Made by a program: the position numbers and the translations under genes. Below, in pieces: positions 1 through 7,370 of a DNA stretch of 55,056 nucleotides (position 1 is its first letter; each line of letters begins with the position of its first letter). Source of the DNA: an uncultured Lachnospiraceae bacterium (GTDB lineage Bacteria; Bacillota; Clostridia; Lachnospirales; Lachnospiraceae); NCBI GenBank assembly GCA_910577045.1, contig CAJTLB010000021.1, positions 1-55,056 on the forward strand, written 5' to 3'. The notes under the pieces are model-generated. The model saw only the letters and a program-made list of their open reading frames with translations, ran no database searches and was not told the origin of the DNA.

Positions 1-129
1 TATTTTACACAAAAATGGGATTGTTTACAATTTATTTACTCATGCGTTTGTCGTGGACATTATACTCCACAAAATCCCCCTATCCTTAAAGAATCCTATA
101 TTCAGACGATTTACAGGACTATATTCATA

Positions 130-158
130 TTTACATACTATAGCTTTCATGATATACT
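130..158 (+). promoter_or_regulatory. Sigma-A-type promoter for the HD-GYP gene
   Basis: A -35 box TTTACA at 130-135 and a -10 box TATACT at 153-158 are separated by 17 bp. This places a start near 165, about 70 bases before the ATG at 234. A small inverted repeat, ATATGC (185-190) and GCATAT (206-211), lies in the leader. I see no other feature in bases 1-129. Confidence 0.6.
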
Positions 159-233
159 AAAGATACAATATAACAAATACTACCATATGCAGAAGTTATT
201 TGTCCGCATATATTAGAAAGCAGAGGCGATTTC

Positions 234-1316
234 ATGAAAGACAGACAATATGTCAATATAAAAGATTTAGTACCTGGCATGATGATAGCTGAAAATGTAT
301 ATGATTCTCTCCATCATTTAATTATTCCAGAGAATACCGAAGTAACAGATAAACTAATTCTTCGGTTAGATTTTTATGCTATCCAAAATGTACTTGTTGA
401 AGATACACAAATAAAACCTGTACAGGATATGTCCTCCCTTCCATACTCAGAAAGAATTAAAGCCTCTGACGACTTTAAAGAATTTAAGGCGGATTATATT
501 ATTACATCTGATGTTACAAAAGACGCTTTAAACTCTATTATTGAAAAAAATGCTTCTCAAGAAAGTATTAACCAAATGATTTCCTCTACAACAGATCTTC
601 TAAACAGCAGCAATACAAATATCCATATCTTTGATATGCTTCATAATATGCGTGAAATAGACGATACCACATATGCACATTCCATCAATGTCTCTCTTAT
701 TTCTGCTATTATTGGAAGATGGATGAAGTTCCCAGAAGAAGATATAAAGATTCTTATGTCATGCGGGCTATTCCATGATGTAGGGAAACTTCTTATTCCA
801 TCAGAAATTCTAACCAAACCAGGAAAACTTACACCAGAAGAATTTAATATTATTAAAACACATGCCGTAAAAGGCTACCATCTGCTAAAAGAAATGGACT
901 TAGATGAACGCATCCTTTTAGCTGCCATGGCACATCATGAACGTTGTGATGGTTCTGGATACCCATTGAAATTACACAGCCCGCAAATTAATGCTTTTGC
1001 TAAAATTGTATCTATAGCAGATGTATATGATGCTATGACCTCAGCTAGGGTATACCGTGGTCCAGAATGCCCTTTCAAAGTTATTTCTGTTTTTGAAAGA
1101 GAAGGGTATGCTTTATTTGATCCTGTCTATATGTTGCCATTCCTTGCGAATGTAGTAAATACCTATATTCATAACACAGTTTTACTAAGCAATAATATGA
1201 AAGGTGATGTTATATTAATTAATCCTCGTTCTTACTCTAGGCCCATTGTCAAATGTGGTGATACCTATATTGATCTATCAAAACACTGGGATATCTCTAT
1301 TGAAGCTATTTTATAG
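234..1316 (+). CDS. HD-GYP domain cyclic-di-GMP phosphodiesterase
   Basis: This 360-residue protein carries an HD-GYP domain over roughly residues 140-310. The HD pair is H181-D182 in the stretch CGLFHDVGK, the second histidine cluster is AHHE, and the GYP triplet is at 242-244 in CDGSGYP. HD-GYP enzymes hydrolyse cyclic di-GMP to pGpG or GMP, so the likely role is lowering this second messenger. The first 130 residues resemble the short N-terminal region of soluble HD-GYP proteins; no receiver domain or membrane segment is visible, so the input signal is unknown. It stands alone between its own promoter and a terminator shared with convergent murA. The start follows a weak AGAGG site. The family call is secure; activity is inferred from the intact motif. 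Confidence 0.9.
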   Translation: MKDRQYVNIKDLVPGMMIAENVYDSLHHLIIPENTEVTDKLILRLDFYAIQNVLVEDTQIKPVQDMSSLPYSERIKASDDFKEFKADYIITSDVTKDALNSIIEKNASQESINQMISSTTDLLNSSNTNIHIFDMLHNMREIDDTTYAHSINVSLISAIIGRWMKFPEEDIKILMSCGLFHDVGKLLIPSEILTKPGKLTPEEFNIIKTHAVKGYHLLKEMDLDERILLAAMAHHERCDGSGYPLKLHSPQINAFAKIVSIADVYDAMTSARVYRGPECPFKVISVFEREGYALFDPVYMLPFLANVVNTYIHNTVLLSNNMKGDVILINPRSYSRPIVKCGDTYIDLSKHWDISIEAIL

Positions 1317-1350
1317 TGTAGCCATCTGGTTGCAAATTTAATAATAAAAA

Positions 1351-1387
1351 ACTGCCAGATTTTTGGATTTATCCCTTTTCTGGCAGC
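1351..1387. terminator. Bidirectional intrinsic terminator between the HD-GYP gene and murA
   Basis: CTGCCAGA and TCTGGCAG form a stem around a T-rich loop. It is preceded by an A run and followed by a T run (about 1391-1397), so it can end transcription on both strands between the two convergent genes. Confidence 0.75.
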
Positions 1388-1396
1388 TTTATTTTT

Positions 1397-2689
1397 TTAA
1401 CATACCTCTAACTTAAATCTTTGAATATCTTTTTCACATGTTACCCTTTTAATCTGTCCGCCTAACTGGCGAAGCTTTTCGTCAAAATTCTCATAGCCCC
1501 GTTCAATATATTGGATATCATCTATTACAGTATACCCATCTGCTGCTAAGCCTGCAATTACCAATGCAGCACCCGCCCGCAAATCAGGAACGCTAATTTC
1601 TGCCCCTGTCAGTTTCCTCACTCCATCTACAATAGCTGTATTTCCTTCTACTTTTATTACTGCCCCCATGCGGGCTAATTCATCTACATATTTAAAGCGG
1701 TTGTCAAAAATCGTTTCTGTCACAATACTTGTTCCTTGTGACAAGGCAAGCGTTACTGTCATTTGAGGCTGCATATCGGTTGGGAATCCTGGATATGGAA
1801 GTGTTTTTATCTGTGTATGTTTTAATTCGCTATTCCCAAACACCCGAACTGCATCATCCTCTTCTGTAATCTGGCAGCCAATCTCTGTTAATTTTGCAGA
1901 AATAGCTTCCAAATGCTTTGGGATTACATTGCGGACAATCACATCTCCTTTTGTAGCTGCTGCCGCTAACATAAATGTCCCTGCTTCTATTTGATCTGGA
2001 ATAATCGAATATTCTGTACCATGAAGCGATTTCACTCCTTTAATACGGATTACATCTGTGCCAGCACCCTTAATATTAGCGCCCATACTATTTAAGAAAT
2101 TTGCTGCATCTACTACATGAGGCTCCTTCGCTGCATTTTCTAAGATTGTATTCCCCTCTGCCAATGCCGCTGCTAACATTACATTAATGGTAGCACCCAC
2201 AGAAACTACATCAAAATATAAATGGCAGCCTTTTAAAGAATTTGTCTCTGCCATAATCATGCCATGCTCTATTTTTACTTTTGCACCTAAAGCCTCAAAT
2301 CCTTTTTTATGTTGATCGATTGCACGTATTCCAATATTGCATCCACCTGGAAGTGGAACTTCCGCTTTTTTATATTTCCCTAATAAAGCACCTAAAAGAT
2401 AATAAGACGCCCTTATTTTCTTGATAGAATCATAATCTACCCTAACCGTATCTATTGTTTTTCCTATAATCTTAACACTATGCTTCCCAATCCGTTCTAC
2501 CTTAGCGCCAATCCTCTTGATTGAATCCAGTAAAACACCTATATCTCTAATGTCTGGAATATTATCAATAATAACTGGCTCGTCACACATAACTGCTGCT
2601 GTCAATACCGCCAATGCTGCATTCTTGGCTCCGCCAATCTCAACTTCCCCTATTAACGGAATCCCGCCTTTTATAACATATTGCTCCAT
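1397..2689 (-). CDS. murA: UDP-N-acetylglucosamine 1-carboxyvinyltransferase (MurA)
   Basis: The 430-residue protein is full length for MurA, which transfers enolpyruvate from PEP to UDP-GlcNAc in the first committed step of peptidoglycan synthesis in the cytoplasm. Visible hallmarks are the N-terminal GGAKNAAL segment with the substrate-binding lysine, the PGGCNIGIRAID loop whose cysteine matches the catalytic, fosfomycin-reactive position, and the repeated EPSP-synthase-like halves with the C-terminal DLRAGAALVIAG block. The loop reads GIRAID instead of the common GxRPID. Firmicutes often have two copies (MurAA and MurAB/MurZ), and the sequence alone does not show which one this is. It has its own promoter (2748-2775) and ends at a shared terminator. 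The next gene upstream encodes a cell-wall peptidase, consistent with an envelope neighbourhood. Confidence 0.93.
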   Translation of the reverse strand: MEQYVIKGGIPLIGEVEIGGAKNAALAVLTAAVMCDEPVIIDNIPDIRDIGVLLDSIKRIGAKVERIGKHSVKIIGKTIDTVRVDYDSIKKIRASYYLLGALLGKYKKAEVPLPGGCNIGIRAIDQHKKGFEALGAKVKIEHGMIMAETNSLKGCHLYFDVVSVGATINVMLAAALAEGNTILENAAKEPHVVDAANFLNSMGANIKGAGTDVIRIKGVKSLHGTEYSIIPDQIEAGTFMLAAAATKGDVIVRNVIPKHLEAISAKLTEIGCQITEEDDAVRVFGNSELKHTQIKTLPYPGFPTDMQPQMTVTLALSQGTSIVTETIFDNRFKYVDELARMGAVIKVEGNTAIVDGVRKLTGAEISVPDLRAGAALVIAGLAADGYTVIDDIQYIERGYENFDEKLRQLGGQIKRVTCEKDIQRFKLEVC

Positions 2690-2747
2690 TGTACACCTCT
2701 ATTGTTTGAATTGGATATATTCCATCCAGCCAAAAAGTCTATAATAG

Positions 2748-2775
2748 ATTATAGCACATATTCACAATTTGTAAA
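2748..2775 (-). promoter_or_regulatory. Sigma-A-type promoter for murA
   Basis: Read on the minus strand, TTTACA (2775-2770) and TATAAT (2753-2748) are 16 bp apart. This gives a leader of about 50 bases before the murA ATG. Confidence 0.65.
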
Positions 2776-2804
2776 TAAAAATTTATTCTAATTGCACAAA
2801 ATAA

Positions 2805-2835
2805 CAGCCTACTGGACTTCTTTGCCAATAGGCTG
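2805..2835 (-). terminator. Hairpin terminator after the M23 peptidase gene
   Basis: CAGCCTATTGG and CCAGTAGGCTG (minus strand) pair over 11 positions with one G-T wobble. The hairpin sits 19 bases past the peptidase stop and upstream of the murA promoter. The T run after it is short (TTATTTT), so termination may be partial. Confidence 0.6.
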
Positions 2836-2853
2836 CCACTATTTTTTATTAGT

Positions 2854-4374
2854 TTAATATATATAATTCAATGGATTTACTGCTGAACCATTAATAATCA
2901 TCTCAAAATGCAAATGTGGGCCTGTACTATTTCCTGTATTTCCACTTAACCCAATTCGCTCTCCCTGTGTGACATATTCGCCGTTACTTACCGTAATCTT
3001 ACTTAAATGCGCATACCTAGTCTTTCTTCCATCAGGATGCTGGATTAATACAGAATATCCATATCCGCCATTCCATCCTGCGCTAACAACTCGTCCACCA
3101 CTAGAAGCCACTACGGTTGACCCTGTTGAAATACCCCAATCAACACCTGCATGGAGCCTGCCCCAGCGAGGCCCGAAATAAGACGTTAATGTCCCGCCCG
3201 AAATTGGCTTAATATAATTAGGCGGCGTCATTGTCCCTCTCTCTACAATTTTAGGTAAAGATTCTGTTAAAATATTCTCATGTATAATTTCCCGTTCTAC
3301 TTCTTTTCCATTTCTACTGCTTACTACTGCTACTACTTCCCTGTGCCCAACTGTCCCTTCCTGCTGCACTACCTGTGTAGTTGTATACCAACTGTCATTA
3401 TTCACATAGATAACATCTTCTTGGTAATCTTCTTCATATGTGACTTCTTCTTCCATCAATACAGAAAGCTCTGGCTCTGGAACAGTAATAATTAATTCCT
3501 GATCAATCTGAAGAATAGAATGTTCTGTTATTCCTTCATTTAATTCATATAACTTAGAAGTAGGGAGATTATGCTTTTCCGCAATAATAGACATACAATC
3601 TCCTGCCATTACCACATATATTTCATTTTCCTCCTTTTCCTTTGTAAGCAAATCATATGCTTCCTGCACGGTAGTAAGCTGATCGGGAGATACATAAGAC
3701 TCTACAATTTCCACCCTCTGCTCAAATCCAACGGAAAGCAGCCCATCCTCAAATACAGGCTCGTCCTCCTCTACTATCTCCTCAGAACCCATTGCAGCAA
3801 ACACTACTGGGTTTTCCTTTGACTGCACCCCTGGCTTTGAAATATTGGCTGTCAATGCGGTAAATGGGCTTTCTGTATCTTCTACTAACTCTATTGTAAA
3901 TTCATCATTGACATCAAAGCGGTTTTTTGTTGCCTCTAATAACTGCACCACTTCCTCTTTACTTGCCAAATGAAGGGTTGTCTCATTTATTTTTACTGTA
4001 TATGCTTCTTGCTTTGGCATAACAGCAGATTCCTTTAAAATAGAATACATTGCTTCTACTACTTGGGTTTCATCCATTCTTGTGCCCCAAAGCTTATTCC
4101 TCTTTGTTACTTGAAGCACTGGCTCCATATATACTAGAGTCCCCGCTTCCTGTGTAACTTGTTTCCTTGCTTGTAACAATGCAGCCTGTGCTATTCCCTC
4201 TTCTGCAGTTGCACCTATTACCTCTCCATTTAATTCTATCTCAAAATAATTACATTCATCCGTAGCCGCCTTCTCATACAAGGGATAAGCAAACGTAAGG
4301 CATACGGCAATTGCTGCCATTGTCTTTAGTGTTGTCAACCTGACTTTTCTACACAATCTCTTGGCCCTTTTCAT
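2854..4374 (-). CDS. Membrane-anchored LysM-G5-M23 peptidoglycan endopeptidase
   Basis: This 506-residue envelope protein begins with a basic stretch and one hydrophobic segment (about residues 18-32), consistent with a signal anchor. An acidic spacer follows. Next are a LysM peptidoglycan-binding module (about 250-300, GDCMSIIAEKHNLP) and a G5 domain (about 305-380). The C-terminal peptidase M23 domain (about 390-506) has the zinc motifs HAGVD and HLHFE. M23 enzymes cut peptide cross-links in peptidoglycan, so a role in wall growth or separation is likely. The start is supported by a GGAGG site just upstream. A promoter (TTTACA-17-TAAAAT) lies between it and the upstream kinase-like gene, so it can be expressed alone. 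All catalytic residues I can recognise are present. Confidence 0.9.
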   Translation of the reverse strand: MKRAKRLCRKVRLTTLKTMAAIAVCLTFAYPLYEKAATDECNYFEIELNGEVIGATAEEGIAQAALLQARKQVTQEAGTLVYMEPVLQVTKRNKLWGTRMDETQVVEAMYSILKESAVMPKQEAYTVKINETTLHLASKEEVVQLLEATKNRFDVNDEFTIELVEDTESPFTALTANISKPGVQSKENPVVFAAMGSEEIVEEDEPVFEDGLLSVGFEQRVEIVESYVSPDQLTTVQEAYDLLTKEKEENEIYVVMAGDCMSIIAEKHNLPTSKLYELNEGITEHSILQIDQELIITVPEPELSVLMEEEVTYEEDYQEDVIYVNNDSWYTTTQVVQQEGTVGHREVVAVVSSRNGKEVEREIIHENILTESLPKIVERGTMTPPNYIKPISGGTLTSYFGPRWGRLHAGVDWGISTGSTVVASSGGRVVSAGWNGGYGYSVLIQHPDGRKTRYAHLSKITVSNGEYVTQGERIGLSGNTGNSTGPHLHFEMIINGSAVNPLNYIY

Positions 4375-4422
4375 ACTTCCTCCATAGTTTTAACGATTCT
4401 GTAATATTTCCGTAACAATTGT

Positions 4423-4451
4423 ATTTTACCAAGGCTTTTCCAATTTGTAAA
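4423..4451 (-). promoter_or_regulatory. Sigma-A-type promoter for the M23 peptidase gene
   Basis: On the minus strand TTTACA (4451-4446) and TAAAAT (4428-4423) are 17 bp apart, in the 85-bp gap between the kinase-like gene and the peptidase ATG. Confidence 0.6.
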
Positions 4452-4459
4452 GGGGTTTT

Positions 4460-4972
4460 TTAAATATATCCATTACTTTCTAGCTTTCCTTTTATCTTTG
4501 CCACCGTATCAATTAATTCCATATCACCTTCATCTATAATAATATCTGCATATTTTTCGTAGAGGGGGGTTCTTTCTTCATACAGCGTGCGTAATGTATA
4601 GCCATCTTTTAAAACTACCCCGCGCGCTTTTAAATCACCAAGCCTTGTTGCTAAATTCTCATAACTCAGCTTTAAATAAATTACAACACCAATTTCCCTT
4701 AAATGCTCCATTGCCTCTTTTCCATAAATTACGCTCCCACCAGGGGCAATTACTGTGTGCTCTGCATAAAACCCTGCATTAACGCGGTTTTCAATTTCCA
4801 TAAACCCTTCATTTCCTACATCGGCTATAATCTCACGGAGCAGCTTCTTTTCCTGTTCTTGTATTACAATATCCATATCTACAAACTGATAACATAAGAG
4901 CTTTGCTAACACTACCCCTATTGTACTTTTTCCACTGCCAGGCATACCAATTAGAATTACATTATTCCTCAT
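4460..4972 (-). CDS. Shikimate kinase-like P-loop kinase
   Basis: At 170 residues the protein has shikimate kinase size and fold. The Walker A motif is GMPGSGKST (residues 9-17), followed by FVDMD at the position of the shikimate-binding DxD, a GGS loop (about residues 79-81, matching the GGG of AroK), and a C-terminal ERTPLYEKYAD block typical of the family. Shikimate kinase phosphorylates shikimate at O3 in aromatic amino-acid synthesis. One key residue differs: the usual FRxxE reads FMEIE, so the arginine that contacts the shikimate carboxylate is replaced by methionine. The GGG loop is also altered. It may be a diverged AroK or a kinase for another small molecule. No other aromatic-pathway gene lies nearby. 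An ATG with a GGAG site 7 bases upstream supports the start. Confidence 0.65.
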   Translation of the reverse strand: MRNNVILIGMPGSGKSTIGVVLAKLLCYQFVDMDIVIQEQEKKLLREIIADVGNEGFMEIENRVNAGFYAEHTVIAPGGSVIYGKEAMEHLREIGVVIYLKLSYENLATRLGDLKARGVVLKDGYTLRTLYEERTPLYEKYADIIIDEGDMELIDTVAKIKGKLESNGYI

Positions 4973-5116
4973 TTTTATAGCTCCTATTTCTATTTTTATT
5001 ATACCATTTTTCTATTATTTACAAGCCTGCCTTTTATTTTACCATAATTTTCTCTGGAAAAAAAGGGGTTTTTGTTTTATTATTTATTTATACCATATTA
5101 GAAAGGAACCTTTCCT

Positions 5117-6220
5117 ATGCCACCACTACACTTATTTATAAAACCTGCATCTGGAAATTGTAACCTTTATTGCAGTTATTGTTTTTATAAAGATATTACA
5201 AAACACCGCAAACAAGAATCTTATGGCATTATGGCAAAAGATACCATGTTAGCCATAATCCAAAAGGCTTTTGACTATGCAGAAACGGAATGTACTTTTT
5301 CCTTCCAGGGCGGGGAGCCAACCCTTGCTGGATTAGGCTTTTACCGCAGTTTTCTTTCCCTATGTGAAAAATATAATAAAAACCAAATTAAACTCCATTT
5401 TGCAATACAGACAAATGGTTTTTCCATTACAGAAGAATGGGCAGCTTTTTTAGCAGAGCATCATTTCCTTACTGGCATTTCCTTAGACGGCACAATCCAT
5501 ACCCATAATTTATTCCGCCGTACACCCGATAACCATACTACCTTTATAGAGGTCATGCGCACAATCGGCCTGCTTCGTAAGTACAATGCTGATTTTAATA
5601 TCCTTACTGTCATTAATAAAAAAACCGCCTCTGCTATTGATAAAATATATGCCTTCTATAAAAAGAACCACTTTGAATACTTACAGTTTATCCCTTGCCT
5701 AGACCCATTAAAATCCATGCCTGGATCTATGGAATATTCTCTTTCTGCCCAAACTTATGCCACTTTTCTTTGCAGGCTCTTTGATCTTTGGTATACAGAT
5801 TTTAAAAATGGGCAGGGGATCTCTATCCGGCAATTTGATAATTACCTTTCCCTTTTACTTTATGGATATGCCGAAGCCTGCGATATGAACGGAAGCTGCA
5901 GTATGCAGCATGTAGTAGAAGCTGACGGCAGCGTTTATCCTTGTGATTTTTTTGTTTTAGACCAATACTTCCTTGGAAACTTAATAGACACTGATTTACA
6001 GGTGATTAACCAAAAAAGAAAAGAATTAAAATTTATCGAGCATTCCGCCGAAAAACCCAAAGAATGCCTTTCCTGCCAGTACTTCTCTTTATGCCGTAAT
6101 GGCTGTATGCGGTACCGTATAAATAATAAAAATATTTTCTGTGAAGCTTACCAGCAATTTTTTACTTATTCCCTTCCACGTTTTATGGAACTAGCTGAAT
6201 TAGTTTCCAAAGTATTGTAA
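5117..6220 (+). CDS. Radical SAM/SPASM protein, anaerobic sulfatase-maturase type
   Basis: The protein has 367 residues. It starts with a radical SAM domain whose cluster motif is CNLYCSYC (CxxxCxxC) near residues 15-22, followed by the GGEPTL motif. The C-terminal part has a SPASM-type cysteine set (CDMNGSC, YPCDFF, CLSCQYFSLCRNGC, FCEAY) for two auxiliary iron-sulfur clusters. This arrangement matches anaerobic sulfatase-maturating enzymes, which oxidise an active-site Ser or Cys of a sulfatase to formylglycine. No sulfatase gene is in the window, so the substrate must lie elsewhere, or the protein may modify another peptide. It is a single gene with a GAAAGGAA ribosome site and its own downstream terminator. 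The family call is strong; the exact substrate is inferred. Confidence 0.85.
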   Translation: MPPLHLFIKPASGNCNLYCSYCFYKDITKHRKQESYGIMAKDTMLAIIQKAFDYAETECTFSFQGGEPTLAGLGFYRSFLSLCEKYNKNQIKLHFAIQTNGFSITEEWAAFLAEHHFLTGISLDGTIHTHNLFRRTPDNHTTFIEVMRTIGLLRKYNADFNILTVINKKTASAIDKIYAFYKKNHFEYLQFIPCLDPLKSMPGSMEYSLSAQTYATFLCRLFDLWYTDFKNGQGISIRQFDNYLSLLLYGYAEACDMNGSCSMQHVVEADGSVYPCDFFVLDQYFLGNLIDTDLQVINQKRKELKFIEHSAEKPKECLSCQYFSLCRNGCMRYRINNKNIFCEAYQQFFTYSLPRFMELAELVSKVL

Positions 6221-6302
6221 CTACGCCATAACCAAGTAAGAAGGAAGCTTTTTTTCTTGCTCGCCATGTACCGCCTTTCCTTTTATAAGGCTGTACATAA
6301 AA

Positions 6303-6333
6303 AAACTCCCATAGCAAACCAGCTATGAGAGTT
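6303..6333. terminator. Bidirectional terminator between the radical SAM gene and galE
   Basis: AAACTC-C-CATAGC pairs with GCTATG-A-GAGTTT. A runs lie before it and T runs after it, so it serves both convergent genes. Confidence 0.8.
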
Positions 6334-6338
6334 TCTTT

Positions 6339-7352
6339 TTATTTTCCATATCCATCTGGATTGGCAAGCTGCCAGCGTAAACTATCCTCACACATTTCGT
6401 CTAAAGTGTGTTCTGCCTTCCAGCCAAGTTCTGTATAAGCAAGGGTTGGATCTGCATAACATTCTGCTATATCTCCTGCCCTTCTCGGTTTTATTACATA
6501 AGGGATATCCTTTCCTGCTGCCTTCGAATATGCGTTTACTACATCTAAAACACTATATCCTTTTCCTGTGCCAAGATTGTATACCCGCACCTTACTTTCT
6601 TTTTCTAACATAGCAAGTGCCTTTACATGGCCGGCTGCTAAATCCATAACATGGATATAATCCCTTACACCTGTGCCATCTGGTGTCGGATAGTCATTTC
6701 CAAATACCCCTACTTCTTTTAATTTCCCTACTACTACCTGCGTAATATAAGGGGTTAAATTATTAGGGATCCCTTTTGGGTCTTCTCCAATCATCCCGCT
6801 TTTATGTGCGCCTACTGGGTTAAAATAACGTAACAAGATAATATTCCACTCTGGGTCTGATGTATAGAAATCCCTTAAAATCTCTTCTATCATCAGTTTT
6901 GTCCTTCCATAAGGATTGGTAACAGATAATGGGAAATCCTCTTTAATTGGTACAGTCTTTGGACTTCCGTAAACAGTGGCTGAAGAACTAAACACTATCT
7001 TTTTTACTCCATGTCTCCTCATTACATCACAAAGGATCAATGTGCCTGTAATATTATTATAATAATATTCCAAAGGCTTCTGGACAGATTCCCCTACAGC
7101 CTTAAGCCCCGCAAAATGAATAACAGATTCAATTTCTTCCTGTTCAAATATCTTCTCAATTGCTTCACGGTCTAACAAATCCTCTTGATAAAAAGTTACC
7201 TTTTTCCCTGTAATCTGTTCTACTCGTTTAAGTGCCTCTGCACTGGAATTACAAAGGTTATCTACTACTACAACTTGATAGCCTGCCTCCAGCAGTTCAA
7301 TGCAGGTATGGCTTCCAATAAAACCTGCACCCCCTGTTACTAAAACTGCCAT
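6339..7352 (-). CDS. galE: UDP-glucose 4-epimerase
   Basis: This 337-residue extended short-chain dehydrogenase has the NAD motif GGAGFIGSHT at residues 7-16, the catalytic SSATVYG serine region, and the YxxxK pair in NPYGRTK. It interconverts UDP-glucose and UDP-galactose, feeding galactose use and sugar-nucleotide supply for surface polymers. Length and motifs are typical of GalE. It is the last gene of the minus-strand run ileS-glgP-galE, 18 bp after glgP, and its 3' end runs into a strong terminator. Joint transcription with glgP is likely, which ties glycogen breakdown to sugar-nucleotide metabolism. It could also accept N-acetylated sugars, which the sequence alone does not decide. Confidence 0.93.
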   Translation of the reverse strand: MAVLVTGGAGFIGSHTCIELLEAGYQVVVVDNLCNSSAEALKRVEQITGKKVTFYQEDLLDREAIEKIFEQEEIESVIHFAGLKAVGESVQKPLEYYYNNITGTLILCDVMRRHGVKKIVFSSSATVYGSPKTVPIKEDFPLSVTNPYGRTKLMIEEILRDFYTSDPEWNIILLRYFNPVGAHKSGMIGEDPKGIPNNLTPYITQVVVGKLKEVGVFGNDYPTPDGTGVRDYIHVMDLAAGHVKALAMLEKESKVRVYNLGTGKGYSVLDVVNAYSKAAGKDIPYVIKPRRAGDIAECYADPTLAYTELGWKAEHTLDEMCEDSLRWQLANPDGYGK

Positions 7353-7370
7353 ACAATCCCTTCCTTTCTT

